This document shows positions 22,351-33,959 of a DNA stretch of 64,000 nt, piece by piece; positions within the stretch are counted from its first letter, which is position 1; every line of letters begins with the position of its first letter. The position numbers and the translations under genes were made by a program. The notes under the pieces are model-generated. The model had not been told where the DNA came from, did no database searches, and worked only from the letters and a program-made list of their open reading frames with translations. Source of the DNA: Mimachlamys varia (Eukaryota > Mollusca > Bivalvia > Pectinida > Pectinidae); the NCBI GenBank assembly GCA_947623455.1, contig OX392543.1, forward strand, positions 14,630,757 to 14,694,756. The letters are read 5' to 3'.

Positions 22351-22775
22351 ACAAGCATAGAAAAATAAAAAATTCACTTTTATTATAAAGCAAACATATA
22401 CACAAATGCAATGTATATCACGTGCACAAAGTTTACCGGTTACACTGCTTAAAACGATACCGAGATGATACAATGAAATGCACAATATTCGTACCCTCTA
22501 ATATGATTAATTATATTATCAAAATTGAAATCAACTAATTCGTCTGTTTTTGTAAATTGTCGCCCATACATTGTTTCAAAATATCTTTGGGACACAGGTC
22601 ACAAATATCTATTAAATTCAAAGAAGGTAAAAATATATGAATCGTAAATCACACTTCGGAATGCTAATTTCAAAAATATGTGCTTGTGAGAGAAAATGTA
22701 CTCCGTTTATAAAAGACTATCGGGTTATCCGTTCCGTTGCAAAATCAAGAATTTGCAAACGCGTCGCTATATTTT

Positions 22776-23981
22776 TTAATCAAGCTTCCAACCTGAAAAT
22801 GTTGGACGTGAATAAGCAATGGAACTAAAGATTTTCCCATGATATATTTGACCCATACGAATAAACACGTGATCGTTCTGTGTCAGAGTCAGAACGGTTA
22901 TTCCTGTTGTTTGGTGGAAGTCATTGATTTCGTCTGAATCTGTCCATGATATTCCTCGTGTTACTCCGTTAACCACTAACATACATTGGAATGCATTGTG
23001 ATGAAAAGCGAACATGGTCCACGTGATGACGTATGTACCCGACTCTGGCACCGTATAGATCCCGTCCCCCGGGTTATACCCGTCTCCTTGGTCTAGAGTC
23101 TCGTGGTTAAAGATGACTGTGGCCTGTGTTCCTAGGGTTATGGTTGTGGAGCGGTAGGCATGGAAGGCGACAGTTTGTTTGGGTAAAGGTGGAGCTACAC
23201 CTGTTGATTAAAAAGACGGGATTTTGCAGTATCCATTCAAAATACTTCAATTAAATAACATTTTAAGTATATGATGAAGGCGTATATGAACAAAACACGA
23301 TTTAACATTGTGTATATTGCTATGAAGAGACTAGCAATATATTCAAATTACATTATAATGTACATTCCATTTGCATACGAATCTTTTTACAATCATACTG
23401 GTATCAAAATTGAAAAAAAATCAGCATGTCACAATATGATTTAAAAGACAGAAGATATGAATTGAGTTATCATAATTTAACTTACGGTTGAAATGTTTCG
23501 GTAATATTACATCATTTTGAGCATCTCCATTCTGAATGCCAGCTGTTTGTGTATCAGGGTCTCCTCTGACGTCATCAGGGACGTCTGTGACGGCTGACGA
23601 ACGGTTGACGGAGGATGATGATACCCCTGTTAGTTGTACGCGGTCAAGAGGTTCCATCCTGGGACTGGATTTATTGTTCACACATTCACGTTTCTCCAAA
23701 TCCGTGACTTTCTGTACTAGATTGCTGAGAATGGTATCCTTCTGATGCATTTGCTGTTTTAGTGATGCTATTTCGGTCGCCTGTGTTCGTAGATTTCTTT
23801 CTAACTGGTCGAAGCGATCATCTTTTATGTTCATCAGCTGTTCCATCTGACTGATCTTTTGGTTTACAAACGAAACCACATCCTGCCATTGACGGGGCTG
23901 AAGATCGGGGTCCAGTACCTCCCCGTATGATCGATCGTATCCATGGAAACAAAACAAGAACAGGACCAAATATACGGACAT
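22776..23981 (-). CDS. Secreted coiled-coil C1q-domain protein
   Basis: Two coding exons, 23486-23981 and 22776-23200, joined in phase (496 + 425 bp, 306 residues). Residues 1-20 (MSVYLVLFLFCFHGYDRSYG) form a signal peptide. Residues about 28-95 are heptad-like (ISQMEQLMNIK...LEKRE), indicating a trimerising coiled coil. A Ser/Thr/Asp-rich linker follows. Residues about 172-306 are a C1q/TNF-like jelly-roll (TVAFHAYRST, FNHETLDQGDGYNPGDGIYT, GTYVITWTMFA, RPTFSGWKLD). Such proteins are typically secreted, trimeric, lectin-like recognition molecules in bivalve haemolymph. ATG at 23,981 was chosen because the reading frame upstream begins only with GTG. The AG|GTGTACAA before the ATG is conserved in all copies, so a non-coding 5' exon may exist. 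No lesions are seen. Confidence 0.88.
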
Positions 23982-23999
23982 GTTGTACACCTTAGATAC

Positions 24000-24390
24000 T
24001 TTGCAAAGCTAAAAGATAAAATAAAATTATAATGTACATTGTAAGATATGTGTATGTACAGCTTTATCTTCTGTACAATCTAGGAATGTGACCTGTAAAT
24101 GTAGAGAAGACAAACAAATATACCTGTGGTGATCTTTGAGATACGTGTACATGTCAAGCGCACAGATAACGAGCATGTTTATCAATAATTGTCTTCGTCG
24201 TTTAGTGCAATAGGAATGACTTAATAGAACATGGTTTATCTCAATGACGGACGAAGGGAGTAAAGCATTTGTTTTGATGACCCTTTTTGTATAATGATAC
24301 ATACCGTTTTTTGTACCACTGAAAAGTGTACAACAGTACTGCAATGACTTATAATAGTATAGGCTAACGTCAGACACCTGAGATAGAAAG
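24000..24390 (-). promoter_or_regulatory. Upstream region shared by C1q copies
   Basis: The segment upstream of the first C1q gene resembles those upstream of the two other copies (about 27000-27150 minus, 31370-31542 plus), including an acceptor-like AG|GTGTACAA just before the ATG. It probably contains a 5' UTR intron. No clear TATA box is assigned. Confidence 0.35.
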
Positions 24391-24394
24391 AAGA

Positions 24395-24990
24395 AAACAA
24401 AGAATATGCGAACAAATGGAAATCACAGCAATTTTTGTTCTATGTATGAAGCATATAATAGAGAATACCGAAGCGTCAAAAAACCACAGTCCATTAAAGT
24501 AGGAGCAAAATATGAAAAAGAAAGAAAATATTAACATGAAGACCCTTGTTGAAGTACAAGAGAATAAGACCAGGTGTTCCGGAAGAATAAGCCTCTTCTG
24601 CTTCATCGACGAAATCCGTCATGTAAATCTTGGTCATATCCAAGAAAACATCAATTCCTCAAAATGAGATCCGAGTCGCCATTAATTTTAAATTCCAACA
24701 AGTAATCACATTAATGACCATACTCAAAAACGTAAAATTATTTTTTTATCAAAACATTTTATGTTTCCACCTGTATACTACAATACCACATACAAAACTG
24801 AAAGAGATTCTTTGGTCTCTCGTCATGAGAGCAATTCGTGTCTAAAAAAGGTGGACAACTAAACAAATATATGGTATTGAGCTATCTTGGAGCATACTTT
24901 GCAGAGTATTCTTTATTTATTTTCATATCATACAAAGGTACAGAGTATTTCTTATCGAGTCAAAGGTAATGACCATAAAACTTTCCCATA
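24395..24990 (+). repeat. Dispersed repeat family R1, copy 1
   Basis: Shares the words CCGAAGCGTC, ACATGAAGACCCTTGT, GACCAGGTGTTCCGGAAGA, TCTGCTTCATCGACGA and CATGTAAATCTTGGTCA with copies at about 49.0, 51.1, 53.6, 60.7 and 63.9 kb. Each copy is diverged and lacks obvious terminal repeats. Confidence 0.7.
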
Positions 24991-25444
24991 GTTTTGATCA
25001 GCCTGCATTTCCCGAGTCCCTGTGTTGTTAGTGTGATTGTCAGCAGTTGATATCAATCACGAACAATACGATGTTTAGAGTAAGCCCTAGAATAAAGAAT
25101 TAACTGTGACATGTTAACACAATAGGCTGGAGAAGCAAAATAAGACATTATAAAAGTTGGTCCTCAAATGGTCCTCAAAAAGTCAAAAACTGATTTTAAT
25201 TTGGGAAACCCCTCTCGAAAGTTGCAAATAACAGGATAATGCAATTTTATGATCATTTAATTAAATCGTCATTGGAATGAACGAACTCATTTTTTTGCAA
25301 ATATGAGCAAATGAATGTTAAATTTTGAATATTCATATTTCAAAACTTCAAATTTTGATGTTTTTTTTTTATTTTGAAAACGGGCCAATATGCGCCATAT
25401 CTCTTTCGATTTCTGTAAAAAATTAAATATTGAAAAATACATAA

Positions 25445-25860
25445 AAAGTAAAAAGCGGTCAATGTTTAAGTGGAACCACCTTGATGATCAAGCAGGTCTA
25501 ATTATTTTTGTAGACAATTATTGAAATAGCGTTTGTAAACAATGGTGATACATACGTTTTATATATCGTTGATTATTGTTCGAACATCGAGGTAATGGAA
25601 TATCGACGTGCGTTTAGGTTTCGTTATGTTTTGCAAGCTGCTTATTTTTTTCTAAATAATGGACGTAATAGACGTAGTCCTCTCTAACAGTGAATTCAAT
25701 TCAGCCTTTTCACGTTTACGTTTATGCCTGGCATGCTCTTCCATATATTCAGTACACGATTTTTTAAAATTCTCATTCCGTTTAATAGATGATGTCTCTC
25801 AAAATACTTTGGACGTTTCAGGAAAAGCTCTATCAGCTTTATGTTGGTCCAAAGTTTAAA
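25445..25860 (-). repeat. C1q-flanking duplicated block, copy 2
   Basis: Second copy of the block at 21955-22350, downstream of the second C1q copy. It shows that C1q copies 1 and 2 arose by tandem duplication of a unit of roughly 3 kb. Confidence 0.55.
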
Positions 25861-26236
25861 GGTCACAATAAGAGAAAAATTGAAATCATGACTTTTATTA
25901 GCAAGCAAATTGTACACAAAGGCAATGTATATCACGAACGAATGTTTTGTTTTCGGCTCTTGTACACGTAAAGAGTTGTCTACCCTTGGAAATATAAGGA
26001 ACGGCAACTCTGGTATTATAGGTATCCATTCATCATGTTCCTGACGTGACTGTCGATGTACATAATTATAAATATGTGTTTGATTTGTGTTATTTTAGGG
26101 TGATTGATGTTTGTTGGTTCACACGTAGATATAGATGTGCTTGTGAGGACAATTGTAATCCGTTTATAAGACTAAGACTATTGGGTTATCAGTTCCGTTG
26201 CAAAATCAAGAAATTTCCAACGCGTCGCTTCATCGT

Positions 26237-26652
26237 TTAATCAAGCTTCCAACCTGAAAATGTTGGACGTGAATAAGTACTGTCACTGAAGATTTTTCCA
26301 TGATATATATGACCCATACGAATAAGCAAATGATCGCCCTGTTTCAGTGTCAAAACGGTTATTCCTGTTGTTTGGTGGTAGTCACGGATTTCGTCTGAAT
26401 CTGTCCATGATATTCCTCGTGTTACTCCGTTAACCACTAACATACATTGGAATGCATTGTGATAAAAAGCGAACATGGTCCACGTGATGACGTATGTACC
26501 CGGCTCTGGCACCGTATAGATCCCGTCCCCCGGGTTATACCCGTCCCCCGGGTCTAGAGCCTCGTGATTAAAGATTACTGTGGCTTGTATCCCTAGGGTT
26601 ACAGTTGAAGTGAGGTAGGCGTGGAAGGCGACAGTTTGTTGGGGAGCTATAC
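26237..26652 (-). CDS. C1q-domain exon of copy 2 (intact)
   Basis: Begins after an ATACAG acceptor in the same phase as copy 1 and reads TVAFHAYLTST...GDGYNPGDGIYTV...GTYVITWTMFAFYHNAFQC to the stop. Its intactness against a ruined exon 1 suggests either a recent deletion or use of another upstream exon. Confidence 0.7.
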
Positions 26653-26956
26653 CTGTATATTAGAAAGACGGAATTTTGCAGTATCCATTCAAAATATTTC
26701 AATTAAATAACATTTTTAGGAAATGATGAAGGTGTATATGAACAAAACACAATTTTACTTTGTATAGATTTCTATGAAGAAATTTGCATACAATTTTTTA
26801 ACAATCATATCGATATCAAAATTGAAAAAAAAAATAATCAAATCACAATATGATTTCCTGCCATTGACGGGGCTGAAGATCGGGGACCAGTACCTTCCCG
26901 TATGATTGATCGTATCCATGGAAACAAAATAAGAACAGGACGAAATATACGGACAT
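26237..26956 (-). pseudogene. C1q-domain gene copy 2, exon 1 truncated
   Basis: The C1q exon (26237-26652) is fully open and about 90% like copy 1, ending FSGWKLD; three codons are missing near its start. Exon 1 keeps only the signal peptide and the first residues (start 26,956, MSVYFVLFLFCF through LQPRQWQ). At about 26,857 it jumps to sequence that in copy 1 lies in the intron, so around 400 bp including the coiled coil and splice donor are deleted. The remaining frame stops four codons later. Unless another donor is used, this copy cannot make the normal protein. Confidence 0.8.
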
Positions 26957-27259
26957 GTTGTACACCTAAAATACTCAACAGAACTAAATGGTGAAATAAA
27001 CTTTATCATGTAAGAAATTTGTTTGTAAAATCTTATCTTCTATACGACCGAGGATGGTGATATGTAAATGAAGGGAATACCTGCCAACACAGTGTGTTCG
27101 GAATTTAGGTACGTGTACATATAAAACAAATAGATAACGGACATTTTTGATCAATAATAGCTGCTATCTATGTCGCTGTCAGTGTCCGACCATGTGTCGA
27201 TATCATGTACATCTATTTTTGTTGTTGTTTTGTGATAGGAGTAGTCGTGACAATACTTT

Positions 27260-28200
27260 CTTTGCTAGTAAACTTGAGTTGAAGACTTGAACCGTCCCCT
27301 CTCATCTCGCCATTGTTAACAGCAAGACATATCACTGTGTAGAACGACTTTTGATACCCTGTTTTCAAATACCAGGTACACAAATAGGATGCTACGTCAC
27401 CATAAAACTAGAATCAAAACTTGTGTATTACGTAGGGTCGAGCGTCCTTAATAACATACAATTATGGACTTCTGTGGACGTTAATTATGTTGTGATATGA
27501 AATTGAACAAAATAACGTTTCTCAGGTTTATATCACGTCAAATTTACCAGCATAAAAAAATAACTGTTTTATGTTTTAGCAGAAATAAAGTATATCTGCT
27601 GGATTGAGTAATCGTGTAAAATAAAGCCAAAGTCGAATCGAACAGGTTAACATCGCTCTATCAAATCATCGTCAGAGTTATTTCCCTTTCCACAGAGGAC
27701 CCGCAAATCGTGTTCGACGTCTTGTTTTGTATATAACTGCATCTTTATCTATTTTAGAAATTGTCACATGTTACATGACATAGCCGAGGAAGAAGCCAGT
27801 GACACAAGTGAAGTTCGAGGTGGTCCGTTTTAACTGCGTAGATGTATGCGCTATTGCAGTGCTGAGGAATTTCCATTTAGGTTTTATTTTGGAAATCAAT
27901 ATATACCGGTACATGGGTTTTTGAGGACTGACCAAGTATATTGGATCATGACAGTGTGATTGCAAAAACAATTCAATCATATGAAATGTATTTATATTTG
28001 ATCATGTTTCGAGAGTTTGTTTTCGTACTGTACACGATTGTTATTGCTTGTGTTATTTCCCTTGATTTAAACATACTTTATTTGTATCAAATATATGTAG
28101 TTGGATTGGGCACAAGTTTACCAACTTATATTAAGCCCTTTCCTAATAGTATTTGACAATATACATATTTACAAGATGACATTTGACATAATGATTATTA
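27260..28200. other. No recognisable gene
   Basis: AT-rich DNA between the C1q copies and the LINE. Frames are 70 residues or less with no motifs. Confidence 0.35.
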
Positions 28201-28227
28201 CAGCATAATATGTTTAAATACATGACG

Positions 28228-28300
28228 AGAAAGAGGGAGAAAGGGGGAGAGAGAGAGGGGGAGAGAGAGAGGGAGAGAGCAAAGGAGAGACAATTTATTA
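28228..28300. repeat. GA-rich microsatellite
   Basis: Purine run of GAGAGAGGG-type words on the plus strand. Confidence 0.85.
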
Positions 28301-28639
28301 TATTAGATATGTAAATATAGCATTTTATAAATGATAATCGTTTCCGACACCGACGGCAAAAGTTTATGCTGTTCACTACTCAAAACTCGCTACTAATCAA
28401 AATGTTCATCACATCCCGTGCCTTGGTTTTCTTCCTCCCGGTCAAACTGTTCTTGCTCCAATATCTGTTTCTCTGATGCCGTCAGCGTCGGAAAAGATCA
28501 GTTATAAAATCTTAGATTTATACATAAAACTTTACATAGATCCAATAAAGTTCAAGAAGGAGAGGGAGTTGGGGTGTGGGCGTGGAGTGTGTGTAAGGTC
28601 AGACTCGATTATGTATTTCTGAGTGGATTGATATTTTCT

Positions 28640-29960
28640 CATACCATCTTCCGTTGGTAAATCATTATTTCAATGTAAAAGCAACTGCAGGTCTAGAGGG
28701 ATGTAGTTATTCAAGTCACGGAACAGTATGATGCTCTGGTCCGCATAGTTGTTACAGCAGAAGAAGTGATATGCCTCTTCGATGTGATGTCCGCATTGAC
28801 AGTGACGGAAATTAATTAGATTAGATTGATATAGGTCATTGTTTAGAGAACTAGATCTATTTCTTAGTCTTGCATGCAAAATAGTGGATTTTCGATTTCC
28901 TTTCAAAAACAAATTTGGAACTAATGTACGATTTTGAAGGGAATTTTTAAATACTGCTGAATAAGAAACACTATTTCCAGTTTCAAGGTCTAGTTGGTTC
29001 CAAAGTCGGATAGTAGAGGGAAAAAATGAAGAGTTAGTTGCGGTCGTAAATTTGTTAGGGAGTAGTTATTGGCATCAAGGAGATTATATTGTGAGTTTTC
29101 TGAAACTAAAGAAGGTAATAATGAAGACAGATAACTAGGCGTAAGTAGGTTTCTAATTTTATAAAATAACTGTAGCTTCCTTCTTGAGTGTCGGTTTGAA
29201 AGTGGTTCTAATCCGCTTTTTGAAAGTTGTTCTAATCCGCTTTTAGATTCTCTACTGGTATATGATTGTAAACCAGTAATAATTCGAGCGGACTCGAATT
29301 GGAGTTTTTCCAGGTTGTCAGCATCACTGAGAGGGCACCCGTCCCAAACCTCAGAACAATATTCAAAAAGTGGGAGAATATAAGCTTTATACATTTTGGT
29401 TAAAGTTTGTCTATTTAGCATAAACTTAAGTTTGCGAAGAATACTTACATGCTTTGAAAGGTTTTTACATATAATTTCTATGTGTCTGCCCCATTTACAA
29501 TTTTCATTCAAAGTAACTCCTAGGTGCTTATGATGGTCAACAAAGTCTACACTTACGTTGTTAAAAATAAAATCTATGTTGTGATCATGTTCAGTGTTTG
29601 AAATAAGTAAAGTTTCCGTTTTCAGGGGATTATTTGACCAACCACTTATCTGCCCAATTTTGAATTTGAACAAGATCGTTATAAATTTTAGTTCAAATAG
29701 CCAAGAGAGAAGTTTCAGAACATAAAAAAGAAGTATCATCAGCAAATAATTTTGAAAGACGTTCAAGGTTATCAGTTGTATCATTTATGTATATAATATA
29801 TATATATAGTAAAGGACCTAATACTGAGCCTTGTGGTACGCCTGCATTCGTAGTTTTGACGAAAGATTTACTATTTCCTACAAAGACTTCTATTTTTTAA
29901 ATAATTATTTAACCACACTAATAGTTTCCCACTGATACATGACAAAGGGTTTGCTCCGCA
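28640..29960 (-). mobile_element. 5'-truncated LINE, reverse transcriptase C-terminus
   Basis: Non-LTR retrotransposon fragment of the Jockey/CR1-like group. In minus-strand order it shows GKLLVWLNNYLKNRS, the GVPQGSVLGPLL motif (about 29,810-29,842), the catalytic FADD box (about 29,730-29,750), then HLGVTLNENCKW and KAYILPLFEYCSEVWDG in the long frame 28990-29784. A C-terminal Cys/His tail (CQCGHHIEEAYHFFC) follows in the frame 28670-28912. Frame changes and stops separate the pieces, and the front of the RT and the endonuclease are absent. Inactive. Confidence 0.88.
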
Positions 29961-29964
29961 CAGC

Positions 29965-30860
29965 TTTATTGCAATACATTTCTTATTATATATATTATTC
30001 AGCATAAATATTAGATAAACGAAAAAAAAAATGTGAATAACAACGATCAACATCTTGTTGTCGCTTTACAATGTTAACCATGTGTATCCGTAGAACAAAT
30101 GGAGTAAATATCATCTAACCTACTACAGGTGGCAAATGGCTCGTTACTGTATTGATAATGTGGGAAAACACAAAATTATGTAGCATATGCAACACATTGA
30201 AAAATAACATTATTGACGTCGCCAGTTTGAAGACGTCCCGGCACTATATTACGTCATTGTTTACCTGCTGTGGCATCATTTTTGAGGATATGACGTCAAA
30301 ACCTATTTCAGTATGTAGGTGAGATATCTCACTATATAGCTTTTATAACTGAAATTAGAAAATGTACGTCACCCTCCGTGTTATCTCCTAATGTTGTTAT
30401 GAATAATATGAATAAGACTAAAGGGATGTCACTCGTACAGGTATACGGACAGGTTTTATGAAGAATGCAGAGATAAACCTGTAACATGTATAGGTCTTCC
30501 AGGATTTAAAAACGCAAAAAACATCACAATAAAATAGAGATGATTCAAATATTTTTATGTTTTTGGAAAATGCTACAACCTCTTGATCTCTGTAATTTCT
30601 GGCCTACACTTATGAAAGAGATAAGAACATCTTTCATTTTGGCATGACAAAAACCAAAAAACCTCCTTCATGTACAAATACGCATGTGTTCGCTCTGAAG
30701 CTTGATTTATACACTTGCTACGAATAAGTTTTTTTTTTCTGCTTTCTCCTTTCTGTCCAAGGTTTGTGACTTCAATCAATTATGCCTATTATAAAACATT
30801 GCAGTACCGTGGTGCACCTTTCAATGCTACACACAATTTTAAAAAATTGTTTTACTTCCT
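29965..30860. other. No recognisable gene
   Basis: AT-rich. TGACGTCA/GACGTC words cluster around 30,215-30,300. No coding exon is recognised. Confidence 0.3.
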
Positions 30861-31020
30861 TCGTCCGTTGAAGATATCGAACCCGTCCCCAAGGTCCAGG
30901 CCCAGGACGTGAAACAATTTTAACTCTTACTTTATCTGAAGTTTAGATCTAGCTACAAAAATTAACGTCATACGTGATTGGTTAAACGCAAACGTAATTT
31001 TAAGATTGTTCAATGAAGTC

Positions 31021-31340
31021 AGGGCCAGAGCCTCGTGATTAAAGATGACTATGGCTTGTGTCCCCGGAGTTATATACGTGTTATGGATGGCATTGAAGGC
31101 GACAGTTTATTTTGGTAAAGATGAAAGTACATTGTACACAATGTCATGCAAAATTAAAAGACGGGATTTGGCAGTATGCTTGCAAAATATTTCAATCAAA
31201 TAACACTTTCAACTCGATTATATAAGCTTATATAAACAAAACAAAATTGAATTGCATATCGTTTGTAAGGAGAAGGTGAGCAATGTCTTCAAATAGCTTT
31301 ATAATGTACATTCAATATGCAAACATGTATTGACAAAGAT
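31021..31340 (-). pseudogene. C1q exon-2 5' fragment plus intron, copy 3
   Basis: The minus strand from about 31,120 down to 31,021 matches the start of the C1q exon of copies 1 and 2 (AAACTGTCGCCTTC, then CACGAGGCTCT), and 31,130-31,340 matches their intron. The rest of the domain is missing, although 30,870-30,905 has similarity to the next exon segment (CCCGTCCCC, GGTCCAGGCC), so an insertion of about 110 bp may split it. It lies head to head with the plus-strand copy at 31,543. Confidence 0.65.
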
Positions 31341-31542
31341 AATAATGATCAAGTATGTTCATTAACTGTCCGTTGTACATGTATACGTACCTAAATACCA
31401 CCAACACTACGTTGGTAGGTCTTTCCTTTATTTACGGGTCCCAATTCTCGGTAATGTAGAAGATAAAATTGTACAAACAAATTTCTTACATGATAAAGAT
31501 TATTTCATCATTAAGTTTTCTAAAGTATTTCAGGTGTACAAT

Positions 31543-32764
31543 ATGTCCATATATTTCGTAATGTTTTTGTTTTGTTTCCATGGATACGATCGATGATACG
31601 GGGAGGTACTGGACCCAGATCTTCAGCCCCGTCAATGGCAGGATGTGGTTACGTTTGTAAACATAAATATCAGTCAGATGGAACAGCTGATGACCATTAA
31701 AGATGATCGCCTCGACCAGTGAGAAAGTAAGCTACGAACACAGGCGACCGAAATAGCATCACTGAAACTGCAAATGCGTCAGAAGGATACCATTGTCAAC
31801 AATCTAGTAAAGCAAATTATGGTTTTGGAGAAGCGTGAATGTGTGAACAATAAATCCAGTCCCAGTATGGAACCTCTGGACCGCGTACAACTTACAGGGG
31901 TATCATCATCCTCCGTCAACCGTTCGTCAGACGTCACAGACGTCCCTGATGGCGTCAGAGGAGACCCCGATACACAAACAACCGGCATTCAGAATGGAGA
32001 TGCTCCAAGCGATGAAATAATACCGAAACATTTTAACCGTAAGTTCAACCATGAAAACTCAGTTTGATGTAGACATGGTCTGTCTTTTAAATCTTGTTTT
32101 GATTAGTTGAAATTCTTTTCAATGTACCGATATGGGTGGATAAAGATTTGTATGCAAATTAAATGAACATTATAATGTAATTTGAATAAATTGCTCATCT
32201 CTTCCTTACAATAAACATAGTTCAACTGTGTTTTGGTCGGTCGTATACGCCTACACCATTTATTAAACATGTTATTTAATTGAAATGGTTGGATGCATTC
32301 TACAAAATTCGATCTTTTATTGTACAGGTGTAAACCCACTATTACCGAAACAAACCGTCGTCTTCCACGCCATCCGCTCCTCAACTATAACCCTAGGGAC
32401 ACAGGCCACAGTCATCTTTAACTACGAGGCTCTAGACCAGGGGGACGGGTATAACCCGGGGGACGGGATCTATACGGTACCAGAGTCGGGTACATACGTC
32501 ATCACGTGGACCATGTTCGCTTATCATCACAATTCATTCCAGTGTATCTTAGTGGTAAACGGAGAAACACGAGGGATATCATGGACAGATTCTGACGAAA
32601 TCAGTGACTACCACCAAACAACGAGAATCACGCGCGTTCTGACACTGAAACAGGGCGACCATTTGTTTATTCGTATGGGTAGAGTAGATCATGGGGAAAT
32701 CTTAAGTTCGGGTACTCGTTCACGCCCAACATTTTCAGGTTGGAAGCTTGATTTGAAAATATAG
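31543..32764 (+). pseudogene. C1q-domain gene copy 4, two premature stops
   Basis: Exon 1 (31543-32038) has exactly the same 496-bp length as copy 1 and exon 2 (32328-32764) is open to TAG, so the full frame would be 310 residues. Two single-base changes create TGA codons: one at the end of the signal peptide (copy 1 has TCA, Ser) near 31,594, the other in the coiled coil (copy 1 has TTA, Leu) near 31,722. The C1q domain is intact (TVVFHAIRSST, GDGYNPGDGIYT, GTYVITWTMFAYHHNSF, RPTFSGWKLDLKI), with one extra residue in TTRITRVLT and three extra at the end. An internal ATG at 31,774 could start a cytosolic form without signal peptide. Recent pseudogene is the simplest reading. Confidence 0.8.
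32328..32764 (+). CDS. C1q-domain exon of copy 4 (intact)
   Basis: Preceded by a TTGTACAG acceptor in the usual phase and open to a stop three codons past the position used by the other copies. No indels break the jelly-roll region. Confidence 0.75.
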
Positions 32765-32799
32765 AGATGCGTTTGTAAATCATTTAGATTGCAACGGAT

Positions 32800-33700
32800 C
32801 AGATAAACCGAGAGGCATTTATACCATGAGTATATTTAACGTCACAAGTACATCTGACTTGAAACTAAGAAAACACACAAAAAAACATTTAATTACCTTT
32901 AAAATACGTCGATCATTTACATTTTATAGTCTATGTTCATCGAGAGTGACGTCAATATCGTAATGAATACATACAAATAATACCAGAGTTGTCGTTCCTT
33001 AGATTCGCTAGGATTTACAACTCTCTATATGTACCTAACCCGAAACAAAAACTAGAAATTTGAAGACATCTGAACTAGCAATATACGTATGGTCGTTTTC
33101 GTCCGAACGGTCAGATATCTGTGTTGGATAAAAAGTGTAGACATACATACTTTTTCTGCATTTTAAATATGAACGGCTTCTGTTTAAATATGTTACAGTT
33201 TCAAACAAATGTATTGTTGTCACTTACACTAGAGAATAAACGAATGGAAGACACGTTTTTGTTCGTCTGCTAAGTTTATATCCAACAGTTAAACCTCTCA
33301 CTGCCAAGCCGGGTAAGTCTTCCCCAAACTAACAACACACGCCTTGATGCGACAAAGTGGAGAAACTCTTTCCTGAAATAACTTTTACGTGTATTTGCAT
33401 TTATGATGTATTTGTGCATAAACATTATTGAAAACGGAACATATGTGCACTTGACGAGCTTTGGTGCTGAACTGCAAAACCATGTGTTAGAGCAATCGTC
33501 GATCAGGCCGTTTGGACGCCATTTTGCTATAAACATATATTGAGATAATGACCATGACAATAATGTTTTGTATATATTTGAGTTCATGCATCACATGATC
33601 ATTAAAATGATTTATTATCATACATTATGGATGTAGGCTATGAGTCTATATATCCACATCAGTACATAATAAAAACAACATTTACATTATAACATTTTTC
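32800..33700. other. No recognisable gene
   Basis: AT-rich flank of the C1q cluster. The 103-residue minus frame at 33276-33587 shows no family features. Confidence 0.3.
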
Positions 33701-33744
33701 CTGTGTCAAATTGAAAGCATTTAAACTAAAATATTATCACGTTT

Positions 33745-33930
33745 ATAATACTCATCTAGAACAATTTCAATCTTCATAACCTTGGTTGAATCTATTACAT
33801 CATGAGGAAGGCCGCTCCACGGATCAACTACATGGAAAGTGAAGATTTCCCCCCGTATATTAAGGTGACTGCGGGTTTAAAAGAGTTTGGGTGAATGCCT
33901 GCTTGTTCTACTACTCATGTCACGCTGGAA
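33745..33930 (-). mobile_element. LINE 3'-end remnant
   Basis: Minus-strand reading HVVDPWSGLPHDVIDSTKV resembles the terminal V-x-x-W-N-x-L-P-x-x-V-V motif that closes many CR1/L2-type reverse transcriptases. Only this short piece is legible. Confidence 0.45.
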
Positions 33931-33959
33931 CATGCTTAATTTACAAGCTTGAACACATT

